A stretch of DNA of 64,000 nucleotides from Girardinichthys multiradiatus (taxonomy: Eukaryota > Chordata > Actinopteri > Cyprinodontiformes > Goodeidae), in NCBI RefSeq assembly GCF_021462225.1, contig NC_061808.1, positions 25,395,119 to 25,459,118 of the forward strand, read 5' to 3'. How positions within the stretch are numbered: the first letter of the stretch is position 1; each line of letters opens with the position of its first letter. Under the pieces are notes generated by a model. The model saw nothing but the letters and a program-made list of their open reading frames with translations, was not told the DNA's origin and ran no database searches. The translations under genes were made by a program, and so were the position numbers. Shown here piece after piece: positions 1-9,082 of this stretch.

Positions 1-24
1 CAATCATTAACCTTTTCTTCTCAG
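1..24 (-). repeat. Possible polypurine tract and first bases of the 3' LTR
   Basis: On the minus strand a purine-rich run (AGAAGAAAAGG, about positions 11-21) follows the env tail. It is followed by TTAATGATT, which resembles the second block of the 5' LTR start (GGGTTAATTAATGATTA). Only about 10 bases of the putative LTR are in the window, so this is suggestive only. Confidence 0.3.
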
Positions 25-110
25 ATTTTCAGTTAAGACATCATGGTGTGTTTTATCTGTACATGTCATTAAAAAAAGTAGCAGGAGGTCTTTAAGTTTA
101 CTGTATACAA

Positions 111-290
111 CTAATTGTCGTTAGGGTCAGGATACAGATCAGGGAAATGCAGAGAAGTCTCTTCTTCTTCCTGGTCATCATCATCATCATCACTGGCTCC
201 TTCTGTCTCCTCAGGTCTCAGGAGGGCATACATCTCTGACATTTCTGTTTTGACTGGCTGAATAGCAGAGGTTATTATACGGGTGCACAA
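111..290 (-). pseudogene. Env cytoplasmic-tail-like remnant, out of frame with the main env ORF
   Basis: Immediately after the env stop, a different minus-strand frame stays open to a TAG at 111-113. It encodes a hydrophilic, strongly acidic stretch that includes a run of six Asp and a further Glu cluster, followed by a Pro/Asp-rich end. In composition and position it is what would follow the membrane span of a retroviral TM subunit. No hydrophobic span lies between it and the ectodomain, so the anchor is missing and the tail is shifted out of frame. Read by eye. Confidence 0.55.
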
Positions 291-2041
291 AGCTCAAACA
301 TTTCTCCAAACTCATCCCACATTGTGGTGTCAACTCCAGAATGATCTTTCATTTTGCTGTTAAGTGACCTAAGGCCCTCCAGGGCCTTGGTGAGGCTCCC
401 ATCAGCTGCGGTGTTATTTGGAATAAATGTACAACATTGATGCCCAAATATTGAACATACTCCACCTTTTTCAGCTAAGAGCATATCGACAGCAATTCTA
501 TTTTGGAAAGCCATTAGAGAGGTAGCTGACAATTGTTCATGGATGGCTGAGAATCCTTCTTCAGTTTTATTTCCTAGTCGTTGCACATTGTAATGGATGT
601 AATTGATTCTATCAACGTTTTTATTTATTGTGCACCACCAGCATATGGTGGATTCAAAACCTGCTGCTACTTGATCTGCTAACTTATATTCATCAGGAAC
701 TCCTCTTGGTATTCCTATGCTATCTATATAAGTAGGGTCGTCTTTACTCCATCCTGATCTTTTTGCTCTATTTTTCCAGGTATGTGGAAATATACTGGCT
801 ACTGTTCCCAACAACTCTGCCACTGAGAGTGGAATGACAGACACGGGAAATATTAATGACACTGATGCACACAAACCAGTTGTGTTGTATGGCAACCTGT
901 CATACAGTTTGTCGTCCCCACACCACCACCAGATGTCGCTGCGTGCTTTAGGTTTAAAGCTGACACCTACTGTTATGGTGGAGGTACATTGATCTTCATT
1001 AAGTCTGCTTATGTTTGACCCCACACCTGTTCGGTTTATGCAAGAAAAATTTCCTGGAGCAACCTTATTTGAAAACATCGGTTTTTGTTTTTCAGCTGTA
1101 GTCAAGGGATAAATCTTATCCCACATAGTACAGTTTGTTGAGAGTCTTGTGCTGTTCATTACTTCTACTAAGCATTTTTCTGTCAACGTTGAGGGGACCA
1201 CCTGTAACAGTGGTCTGGCTCCCATACATACTACACAATCTGTTTTTACTGCCTGGGCAGCCTGTTCTGCCATTAAGAGCCAGTTGTTATCTATTTTAGA
1301 TATTCCTGTAGTTATTTTAAACCAGTCGTCTGTGGTCAGGTTCTCAGGATCAATTCTAACTCCTTTCTCTACTGTTTTTTGAGAGAGAGTCGTTGTATTC
1401 TTATGTTCACAAATAAACAGTTGGAAACTGGGATCCGTCCCTGATGAATAGGCCCATAGTAAGAATCCCCAACAAGAAGTGTTGTACCCAGGGGGTGCTA
1501 GGGAAGTTTTCGTAAGGTTCACGGTTAAATATACAACTGAACCTGTCACGTTAAGTTTGAACAGTTTTTTCTGGTGCTTTGCATATGCAGTAGTGCCCCA
1601 CGTTGGGGTCCACTCATTATTTGCATCAGCTACTATTGTGGCCCATTGTGTTTGTTTTTGATCATTAGTCAAGTACCATTTGTAGTTTTTATAATCTTGG
1701 CCTTTTGTGCTCGAATGGCTCAGACTGGTAAGTGGAATGACAAGACTTGTGGTGGTATTTGACTGCACACACACCATTAATCCAAATTGGTAAGCTCTTT
1801 TTGTTCCACACCTGTTATTGTCGTCAGATTCGTCAAGGTCAGATGACCGGGATCTTTTATGCAGTGTTCTATGATTTCTTTCCCATATTAGCAGGGCACC
1901 TACAATTATGATCGAGATGACGCCCCCTATTATCAATATCTTTTTGTGTGTTGGCGTGAACATCTTTCTGTAGATTGGCGCCCTTCCTAAAAACCTGTAA
2001 CAGAGCTGTGGACAATCTTCACCGGTTTGAGACAGCTGCAA
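275..2041 (-). CDS. Retroviral envelope (Env) ORF, SU plus TM ectodomain, no membrane anchor
   Basis: This is a 588-codon uninterrupted ORF for a retroviral surface glycoprotein that in an intact virus binds receptor and fuses membranes. In order: hydrophobic leader helix at residues 35-53 (start at Met1, or Met27 in the same frame); SU with a CVVC motif at 269-272; about 14 N-glycosylation sequons; a furin-like RAKR site at 425-428; a TM ectodomain with an immunosuppressive-domain-like helix near 512-528; and a CX6CC motif at 529-537, the gamma-type disulphide-linked arrangement. The ORF stops about 15 residues after the last ectodomain helix, before any membrane-spanning segment. The product would therefore lack an anchor and could at most be secreted or retained. 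The open frame contrasts with the decayed gag and pol. Expression is unknown. Confidence 0.88.
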   Translation of the reverse strand: MQLSQTGEDCPQLCYRFLGRAPIYRKMFTPTHKKILIIGGVISIIIVGALLIWERNHRTLHKRSRSSDLDESDDNNRCGTKRAYQFGLMVCVQSNTTTSLVIPLTSLSHSSTKGQDYKNYKWYLTNDQKQTQWATIVADANNEWTPTWGTTAYAKHQKKLFKLNVTGSVVYLTVNLTKTSLAPPGYNTSCWGFLLWAYSSGTDPSFQLFICEHKNTTTLSQKTVEKGVRIDPENLTTDDWFKITTGISKIDNNWLLMAEQAAQAVKTDCVVCMGARPLLQVVPSTLTEKCLVEVMNSTRLSTNCTMWDKIYPLTTAEKQKPMFSNKVAPGNFSCINRTGVGSNISRLNEDQCTSTITVGVSFKPKARSDIWWWCGDDKLYDRLPYNTTGLCASVSLIFPVSVIPLSVAELLGTVASIFPHTWKNRAKRSGWSKDDPTYIDSIGIPRGVPDEYKLADQVAAGFESTICWWCTINKNVDRINYIHYNVQRLGNKTEEGFSAIHEQLSATSLMAFQNRIAVDMLLAEKGGVCSIFGHQCCTFIPNNTAADGSLTKALEGLRSLNSKMKDHSGVDTTMWDEFGEMFELCAPV

Positions 2042-2104
2042 ACTATGATTGCAGCTCCCTTTGTAGCCGGACTTTCTCTGAAGGTCAGATGAAGAGCTAC
2101 AATG

Positions 2105-2200
2105 CTACAACAGATACCACAATGCTATAACCACAACACAAATTATGATGGTTAGAATAAACACTGCTATTAAGAAACTTATTTTAGTCCCCTTTTTGGT
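2105..2200 (-). other. Short hydrophobic (membrane-span-like) reading frame between pol and env remnants
   Basis: On the minus strand, directly after the integrase fragment and in another frame, 32 codons end in TAG. The last 25 are almost all Ile, Leu, Val, Phe and Ala, preceded by Lys-rich residues, as in a transmembrane helix. It has no start codon of its own. It could be chance AT-rich coding, a displaced env segment left by the deletion that removed the integrase core, or part of an old env leader. Confidence 0.35.
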
Positions 2201-2439
2201 CTGAAGTTCCCTTGTGCATTGTGTTTAGCACAGATCAAACATGTTCTACAAAAATTTTTTGAATAAGAGTTAAATCCATATGTTGTGTATATTTTGTTCA
2301 CTAATCCTACCATTCCTCCTCTCGAGACATGAGAAACTCCATGACTCGAAATTGCTGCCCATTTGTATAGGTTTTTTGGTAGGATAGGTTTATTTTCTGC
2401 ACAGTGTCTGTTCCTGTGGTGTGTGCCGCACATTTGCAT
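2179..2439 (-). pseudogene. Retroviral integrase N-terminal zinc-binding remnant
   Basis: This minus-strand frame encodes the HHCC zinc-binding module of a retroviral integrase: HX3H at residues 33-37 of the open frame and CX2C at 64-67. It ends at a stop shortly after the module. The catalytic core (DD35E domain) and C-terminal domain that should follow are absent; env begins about 140 bp further on. It overlaps the RNase H fragment in a different frame, so a frameshift separates the two. It cannot catalyse integration. Confidence 0.75.
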
Positions 2440-2865
2440 ATTGCAAGCTTTTTTGGCAGTTGGACTGCTTGCAATAGCTCTGTTAATAGTGCTGCATGTG
2501 TTACAGGTTTTCCAGTGGAGGTAATCATACCCCTATTTTTCCAATGTTGTGCAAAAGTATGCGTTGTTGCATATGCATACTGACTATCAGTGTATATTGT
2601 TGCACTTTTTCCTGTCATTAATTTGCATGCTTCAGTTAAGGCTACTAACTCAGCAGCTTGCGCTGAGTAGTGTGAAGGGAGTGCTTCTGCTTTCAGTACT
2701 TTATCAAGAGTTACTACAGCATATCCGGTTTTTGTTTTACCTTTCTCATCTTTTTTGGAAGACCCGTCTACAAATAATGTTTCTCCATCTGTCAGAGGGG
2801 TATCTTTTAAGTCTTTTCGGCTTTTTGCTATTTCTTCAGATAATGTTTGGTTTAGTTCTTATTAA
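2307..2865 (-). pseudogene. Retroviral RNase H remnant (pol)
   Basis: The frame is open from about 2865 down to 2307. It carries an RNase H-type fold: FVDGSS with the first catalytic Asp, a conserved Glu in AAELVALTEA, and the second Asp in YTDSQYA. These residues coordinate the metal ions that cleave RNA in RNA:DNA hybrids. The C-terminal part with the last catalytic Asp is missing, and the frame shifts into the integrase fragment near 2400. Upstream, the expected reverse transcriptase is not recognisable. Confidence 0.78.
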
Positions 2866-4310
2866 AAATAAAAAATAAAAACTCACTCACTGATGAACAC
2901 AAAAAATGAAGGGCATATTATATCTTATAATCTTAGTTTGTTTTACCCAGTTTTATAGATACAACATACAGTTTCAGTCAGCTTTGTATTTAGTTCAAGT
3001 AACTAAAGTTTGTTTCAATTAACTCAAGTTTTCTCTATTTCAGTCCAGTCCAGTAATTCTGTTAAGGTTAATTTAATCTTATGTTAAGTTTGAGTCTAAT
3101 TCAATCATTTTGAACCTGACTGGAAAAAGTCTAAACATCTGTTAAAATCTTTTTGTTTTACTATAGAGAACTGACCTAATATTATTATGGTAATGTTGAG
3201 GACTCTAATTTTTACATAACATGAAACAGACATTTATTTCACAAAAACAGAAAGTCAAACACAGACATTTGGCCACATGAAAGTTTAAATAACCTGTTTG
3301 TAAAAGAATTAGGAAAAATTGAAGACAGATCTATGAACTTTCCTATAGTTATCAGTATTTTTAATACAGGTAGAACCTTTGCTATCTTTATATGATTTTT
3401 CGGAAAAGATTCTGGAAACCTTATTAAGATATAAATTTGGCAAAGATCATCAGAACATCAGACCTTTATTAGCGCTTTTAATGTCTCTCAAAGATGCATT
3501 ACAATGAAATCAGTCATTCCCATTCACACACATTCACACACTACTTACTTATTTCTCTGTCAGAGTAATTTTTATTTGCAAAGATTTGAACATAATTTGA
3601 CTTCTATTATTCTTAAAATGCACATTGTTTCCTCATAACCCCTTTTGTTTCCACAAGGTCTGTTTTGAACGCTTCAATTCTTTTTTTTTTTTTTTTTTAT
3701 TCACCAAGAATCAATAAGGTGGTCTTAGTGGATCCACCTTAAAGGTGTTATCTGTTGGGTGTCATGTTATCATTGTCAGGTCAGTGAGGTTCATAAGTCA
3801 GTCAGAACCTTGGTCATTTGTTCTGTGCACATAATGTTTCATAGATCCAGCCTATGATTAATCAGCAAAACGTCCACCTATAGGAGAAAAAATGATTGTT
3901 AATAAATGAGCTGCATTTCCTAGGAACACTGTCTTCCTCCTGGATGAGCATCACCTGTTGAAAAACTTTCATCATTGTTTGTTTCACATATTCAATCAGA
4001 TCTTTATATTATACCAGTAGGTGAAGTTGTTAGTATCTCATGTAGACTGACATATACTGTTGCATTTGGAGAAGATCTCAGATTAAATAAACTTAGTTAG
4101 AGCTTCAATCCAGGTTCATTTTATGTCTGCAGACTTTAGCCAATTTTTCTTTTCTTTCTTTTTTTTTTTATACATAAAGAGCAAGATTCAAAACATTTTC
4201 AAAAGGCAGATTGTGGCAGAATGTAAACAAAACTGCTTATTGATTGACAAAATAACATTCAAGCACACAATCACCATATTAAAAGGCTCTACTTCTAGAG
4301 AATCACTAAA
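2866..4310. other. No gene seen: AT-rich interval inside the provirus
   Basis: This is where reverse transcriptase and protease would lie on the minus strand, but neither a long frame nor motifs are visible. There is a poly-T run at about 3681-3699. The block may be foreign sequence that replaced the deleted pol, or heavily decayed pol. Confidence 0.4.
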
Positions 4311-4315
4311 CTTCT

Positions 4316-4357
4316 GGGGTCCGGTTTTGGCCCGCGGACCTTGAGTTTGACACATGC
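4316..4357 (-). repeat. hAT-like transposon terminal sequence (fragment)
   Basis: On the minus strand this reads GTGTCAAACTCAAGG, then a CCGCGGGCC block and AAACCGGACC. This resembles the widespread vertebrate hAT-type terminus that begins CAGGGGTGTCAAACTCAAGG. I could not find a partner end, so the element is partial or its other end has decayed. Confidence 0.45.
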
Positions 4358-4689
4358 AGGGTAGAGTTACAATTTTTTCAGACCTTTCAGCAGAGACAGG
4401 CTTCTGCTGTTTGCAGAAGTTTTATCTTTGTTTTCAGGCAGCTGCATCTCTTTGTCAAGGTCGTTTCACAGAGCTGAAATTTAACTTCTCTCAAAGAGGA
4501 AAAATCAAGAATGCACACAATCTGAGCCAAATATGGAATTATTTCCCTGTAAAATGAATCTTTTGCATTTTATCATGATATTGTTGGTAGTATAACACCA
4601 TAGAATGATTTTTAAAGCACCTGTTTCTCACTAATGCTTGCCTACAAAATCTTTTACTCTCAGATTACTTCTTTAACAACATTCTGTTC

Positions 4690-4830
4690 TCTCTTCTCTA
4701 GTCATTGTTCACTGGGTTGTCCAGTTGGACAGTTTCCATGTTGTCCACATTGTCACCTCCTCTTTTAACTTCTTTTACCACGTCCTCTAAAACCACCTCT
4801 TAGTCTTTATAATTTGGGGCTACCTTGGTA
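4690..4830 (-). pseudogene. Retroviral gag nucleocapsid remnant
   Basis: One minus-strand frame contains an Arg/Gly-rich basic stretch (RGGFRGRGKR) and, after stops, a partial zinc knuckle: CGQHG followed by a Cys. Such basic Arg/Gly regions next to CCHC knuckles are typical of the gag nucleocapsid that binds genomic RNA. Several in-frame stops and a missing first Cys show that it is decayed. Its position between leader and pol supports the call. Confidence 0.5.
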
Positions 4831-5089
4831 TTCTAAACTGGGATGGGTGGCAGTCCGCCCCCCTTTATTTGTTTTCAGTTAAGCTGAAAGTTTTTTCCTG
4901 TGCTTTTCTTAAGGCCTCAGTATTATGGCTATGTCAGTTAAAAGCTGCTCTTATTGTTGTTTTTTTTTAATTCATCTTTTTGTTTTAATCTGTTTATCAA
5001 CTGTGTGCACTCAGGGACTGAAAAGTCCCCTTTGAAATTATAATCTGGCAAGGTTTTTTATTGTCTCTTGAATCTTTTAAATGCATAAT

Positions 5090-5325
5090 CTCCAGTTTAA
5101 GATCCCCGTGTAGTTTTAGGATTTCAGTGATAATTAAGTTACCTGAAAATCCGTATTTTTATGCCATCGTGCACATATTTCTGTTAAATCAGAGCTTTTT
5201 CTCTGTTCTTCCCCCATTGTTCTTTGTTATTTTTCTCTTTTTAGTTTTCATTATTGCTAATTTTAGATCCCCTTGTAATTTTAAGACATCCTTTGTATCT
5301 AATTTGCCCAAAAACCCATGTTTTT
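5090..5325 (-). repeat. Imperfect 165-bp duplication in the gag-position region
   Basis: A block starting AGATCCCC near 5100 recurs near 5265 with a similar following ~50 bases (GTAGTTTTAGGA versus GTAATTTTAAGA, then a CCTGAAAATCC versus CCCAAAAACCC block). The offset is 165 bp, a multiple of three, so it may be an internal repeat of an ancestral coding sequence on the minus strand. No intact gag frame is visible around it. Confidence 0.4.
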
Positions 5326-5752
5326 TATTTTTTATTCCATCTATGACAGATCATACCTGCTCCTTTTACATAGTTCTCCATAAACTTTACCTCCCCTTCT
5401 AAGTCAATTAGTTTACTTTGTTTCTCTTTACTTTGCCCCTTTCCCATTTTGAACTAGATTTAGATCCAGTATGTTTTTTAATACCTGGTGTATTCTAAAT
5501 ACTGGATTTATGTATTTGAAAACAGGATGGTGATCAAGAAGTCAGTTGTGGTAAAATCCACTTCAACCCTGTTCAGGTGGGATTTTCTTGCCTACAAGCA
5601 TCCACAAAGGCTCACCATTTACTATCTGTTTTCAGTTTATATGAAAAGTAAGGACCTAGTGGTCGTTACGATTCCATTCATTCTTCCACTCGTTTTTCAG
5701 TCACACTTTTTTACGCGTTTTACTCTTACTTTAATTACTTTCACAAAAATAT

Positions 5753-5942
5753 AACAGAGGACTCCGCCGTCCTGTGTAGAGTTTAATTAGTCTATTTCAA
5801 CTAAGGGAGTCTACCCTCCTGCGGAATTTAACTGTCTATTTTAATACAACAGAGGACTCCGCCGTCCTGTGTAGAGTTTAATTAGTCTATTTCAACTAAG
5901 GGAGTCTACCCTCCTGCGGAATTTAACTGTCTATTTTAGTTC
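5753..5942. repeat. Two tandem copies of a 95-bp unit in the provirus leader
   Basis: Positions 5753-5847 and 5848-5942 match over the first ~91 bases without a visible difference. The unit lies between the primer-binding site and the gag remnant, that is, in the 5' untranslated leader. It contains short complementary GC-rich blocks such as GGAGTCC/GGACTCC, so it may fold as RNA. The near identity suggests a recent duplication. Confidence 0.9.
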
Positions 5943-6154
5943 ACCTGATAGTGTCTAGAATTGTCAGGGTTTCTCTATACTGTACTATTTTAGGTCATTT
6001 GCATTTCATCACTCATTCCTTTTAAATGAAAGACCTACTCACTGGTTCTCTGTGTCCTCGGGAGTACCGTCAGCCGTCAGACCCCAGCCTGTCAGGGAGG
6101 GACCAGTCCCGGAAAGGGTATTAGTACTGTGGCCACAGATTTGTCTGGAATCTC

Positions 6155-6165
6155 ACTCACCCACT
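6155..6165 (-). promoter_or_regulatory. Candidate proviral splice donor downstream of the primer-binding site
   Basis: On the minus strand this reads GG|GTGAGT, a strong match to the vertebrate 5' splice-site consensus, about 30 bases after the primer-binding site. Retroviruses usually carry the donor for env mRNA in this part of the leader. The assignment is by position and motif only. Confidence 0.4.
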
Positions 6166-6187
6166 GGGATCGTCAAGCATCTTGGTC

Positions 6188-6204
6188 TCCGGCTCGAAGG
6201 ACCA
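6188..6204 (-). promoter_or_regulatory. Retroviral primer-binding site, tRNA-Tyr type
   Basis: The plus strand reads TCCGGCTCGAAGGACCA, the last 17 nucleotides (with CCA) of vertebrate tRNA-Tyr as I know it. The minus strand therefore offers TGG... as a perfect primer-binding site. It lies four bases from the LTR end at 6209, as expected for the start of minus-strand DNA synthesis. Confidence 0.85.
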
Positions 6205-6208
6205 TTTA

Positions 6209-6581
6209 TGTTAGGTTTAAACACCAAACACTTTCACAATTCTGCACAAAGAAAGACACAGAGAAGTTAGTTCATTTTAACCTGCAGGTGAGAGTGTCTC
6301 AGAGGCTGCTCAGTTACAAGCCTCCACACCACACTCTGAGACAGCCCCTGCTCTCTCTGCCTTTTATTGATAAGAGAAGAGGCCCTGGTTACAAAATATT
6401 CCAAGCACAAAAAGGGAGGGATGCACACTCATAAGATTAGAAACAGCTGCACCGACAGAATGTTCCAGAACATCCTGTCTCTATCTTGCAGCTCTTGTAC
6501 ATATAAGATATAATCACTCTGAACAGCAAGCTTCACTTCTATTAAAGTTAAAACATATATAATCATTAATTAACCCTAACA
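6209..6581 (-). repeat. 5' LTR of the endogenous retrovirus
   Basis: On the minus strand the block begins TGTTAGGGTT and ends AACCTAACA, giving a perfect 7-bp inverted terminus with the TG...CA rule. An AATAAA polyadenylation signal lies at 6363-6368, with TATA-like sequence near 6500. The 373-bp length is normal for a retroviral LTR. The flanking bases just outside, TAAGA at 6582-6586, would be the target duplication, but the partner site is outside the window. Confidence 0.82.
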
Positions 6582-7659
6582 TAAGACATGAGTTTCTTTT
6601 CAATGTTTAGGGGTGAGAAATCACTCTGTTTAAAACTGGATGACCAGATGATAATATCAGAGCCTTTAAAATGATCATTAGAAACTATGGTTTCCTCTAA
6701 GCAGCTTGTTTACTGACTGGAGAAAAAATCTCTTAAAGGTAGTTGTTCATTCTGTTTTTCATAGTTGGAGACTCAATCTAAAGTCTAAAAGACCCCCGAA
6801 AATCTTGCAAGTCTTTAAATGTGCTAAACCCCAAGGGGCTTCAGGATGATCAGAAATGTCCTTTCCATCACACAGCCCCTACAGCACAATTAACAATATG
6901 TTTCATGCAACTTTACAGTAAATTAGGATGTTGAAAGTTTGATTTTTAACATTGTAACAGTTGTAATGCAGTTCAAGAACCTGTTCTGTCAACTGATAAA
7001 GGAAATGTTGAACCTTTTACCACAAGTTGGTTTTAAGCATCAGACTATCTTTACTGTGGGCAGCCGGGGCTCAGTGGCAAGATGTTCGTCCTCACCTAAA
7101 AATAATGAATGCTTCTGGATTGTTTAGTGTTGGGCTCAGTGGAGCTCATAAATAACATTTATGAGTAATTTATAAGAAGTATATACAAGGCATGAAGTTG
7201 CATTCTGGGACTCATGTTAAATGTGACAATATCTAATACCAATGCCTGTGAACAGCCTTCTACTGGTCACAGTTTGCTCAAATCTTTCTCCATCATATTT
7301 TCGAGGTTGTCTTAGTTTTGTTTTCATTAAACTACTGATCACTTACCTTACTCGCTTTGTCTCCATGCAAAACAGTCTTCCCTAATCCAAAACCTTTTTG
7401 TTATTTATACTTATATGTTCCCTTTGGACAGTTACCTAGGTCCACCCATTTCTAACATTGCCAAGCTTCTCTGCTCTCATGTTTTCAATGCTTTTGTTAC
7501 GTTGGCATGACTATATCTACAATAGGGCAGTTCTGAGTTAGCTTCCAAAATCAGAGGTAGGTTTTAGACATAGGAAACATGGTGACGGTAGGGGAAATAG
7601 TAATAATGTGCATTTTTGGCAGGAGACAGAGGTGGTTTGTCCGGCCAATAAATACATTG
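6582..7659. other. No gene seen: interval between provirus and LINE
   Basis: No supportable coding exon. A short stretch at about 7058-7100 (GGGGCTCAGTGGCAAG...) resembles the head of a tRNA-derived SINE, but it is too short to name. Confidence 0.4.
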
Positions 7660-7669
7660 TGGATTGAGA

Positions 7670-8571
7670 CTATCCGTCGGATAATCGAACCTCGGATTCA
7701 GGAAGAGCAGTGTGGTTTTCCTCCTGGCCATGGAACACTGGACCAGCTCTACACCCTCAGCAGGGTCCTGGAGGGTGCATGGGAGTTTGCCCAACCAGTC
7801 TACATGTGCTTTGTGGACTTGGAGAAGGCGTTCGACAGTATCCCTCTAAGAATCATGTGGGGGGTACTCCGGGAGTATGGGATACCAGGCCCTTTGATAT
7901 GGGCTGTTAGGTCCCTGTATGACCGGTGTCAGAGCTTTGTCCGCATTGCCTGCAGTAAATCGGACTCGTTTCTGGTGAGGGTTGGACTCCGCCAAGGTTG
8001 GCCTTTGTCACCGATTCTGTTCATAACTTTTATGGATAGAATTTCTAGGCACAGCCAAGGTGTTGAAGGGATCCGTTTTGGTGGCTGTAGAATTGCGTCA
8101 TTGCTTTTTGCAGATGATGTGGCCCTATTGGCTTCATCAGCCCGTGATCTACAGCTCTCATTGGAACAGTTTGCGGCTGAGTGTGAAGCAGCCGGGATGA
8201 GAATCGGTGCCTCCAAGGCCATGGTCTTAAGCCAAAAAAGAGTAGAGTGCCTCCTCCGGGTCGGGGGGGAGGTCCTGCCTCAAGCGGAGGAGTTCAAGTA
8301 TCTTGGGGTTTTGTTCACGAATGAGGGAAAAATGGAGCAGGAGATCGATAGACGGATCTTTGCCGCATCAACAGTGATGCGGGCGCTGCACCGGTCTGTT
8401 GTGGTGAAGAGAGAGCTGAGTCAAAAAGCAAAGCTCTCAATTTACCAGTCGAGCTACATTCCCACCCTCATCTATGGTCATGAGCTTTGGGTAATGACCG
8501 AAAGAATGAGATCAGAGATACAGGCGGCCGAAATGAGTTTCCTTCGCAGGGTGTCTGGGCTTTCCCTTAGG
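7670..8571 (+). pseudogene. LINE reverse transcriptase, N-terminally truncated
   Basis: The open frame carries RT palm motifs of a non-LTR element: a CGF-like block (EEQCGF), FVDLEKAFD, GLRQGWPLSP and the catalytic FADD box (LLFADDVALL). It continues into the thumb region. A stop at 8569-8571 precedes the conserved C-terminal part, which continues in another frame (8572-8760, with RRPRGRPRTRWRDYVSRLAW), so a small indel broke the ORF. The fingers, endonuclease and 5' region are absent, so it is not autonomous. Confidence 0.88.
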
Positions 8572-8896
8572 TGAGAAGCTCGGTCATCCGGCAGGGACTT
8601 CTCCATGTCAAGAGGAGCCAGTTGAGGTGGCTCAGGCATCTGGTTAGGTTGCCTCCTGGACGCCTCCCTGGCAAGATGTTTCAGGCACGTCCCACCGGGA
8701 GGAGGCCCAGAGGAAGACCCAGGACACGCTGGAGGGACTATGTTTCTCGGCTGGCCTGGTAACACCTTAGGATTCTCCCAGACGAGCTGGCCCAAGTGGC
8801 TGGGGAGAGGGAATGCTGGGTCTCTCTGGTTAGGCTGCTGCCCCCACGATCCCGACCCCGGATAAGCGGAAGAAAATGGATGGATGGATGGATGGA
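7670..8896 (+). mobile_element. 5'-truncated non-LTR retrotransposon (LINE, I/Nimb-like) with target duplication
   Basis: Sequence homologous to the longer LINE at 43079-46376 starts here inside the RT region and runs to a (GGAT)n tail. The 10-bp string TGGATTGAGA occurs just before it (7660-7669) and just after it (8897-8906), as expected for target-primed reverse transcription with 5' truncation. Four of the ten bases could come from the tail itself, so TTGAGA is the informative part. Family name from recognition only. Confidence 0.85.
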
Positions 8897-8902
8897 TGGA
8901 TT
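8876..8902 (+). repeat. (GGAT)n 3' tail of the LINE
   Basis: About six GGAT/ATGG units directly after the LINE 3' end. This is the kind of short tandem tail some LINE clades use instead of poly-A. Confidence 0.9.
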
Positions 8903-9082
8903 GAGAAATTAACCCAATTATGTAGTCTGAGATTCTTCTTCTTCTTTCTTCCTTTTGTTGATTGTAAGTGAGGTATATTACACAGCACTGCCCCTACAAT
9001 TACCAGTGATATTGCTCCATTTGTTGCATTTTGCTTTCCTTCTGCAGGGTCCCTGATGATGGGCTAAAATATGCAAGGAATA

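Larger units (their letters stand above)
1..6581 (-). mobile_element. Endogenous retrovirus (gammaretrovirus-like), degraded, 3' end outside window
   Basis: Read on the minus strand the order is LTR (6209-6581), primer-binding site (6188-6204), leader with a 95-bp duplication, a gag nucleocapsid remnant, RNase H, integrase zinc-binding part, env and env tail. This is the canonical retroviral order. The LTR has matching TGTTAGG/CCTAACA ends and an AATAAA signal. Reverse transcriptase and the integrase catalytic core were not found, and gag and pol carry stops and frameshifts, so the provirus cannot be autonomous. Env has a gamma-type CX6CC motif, hence the class. The 3' LTR should begin within the first ~15 bases and run out of the window. 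The whole unit is antisense to pak5. Confidence 0.88.

Noticed and set aside
5061..5402. 113-codon plus-strand ORF in the gag region
   Set aside because: Antisense to the provirus; T-rich strand gives a spurious hydrophobic product. The repeat in it is recorded as DNA.
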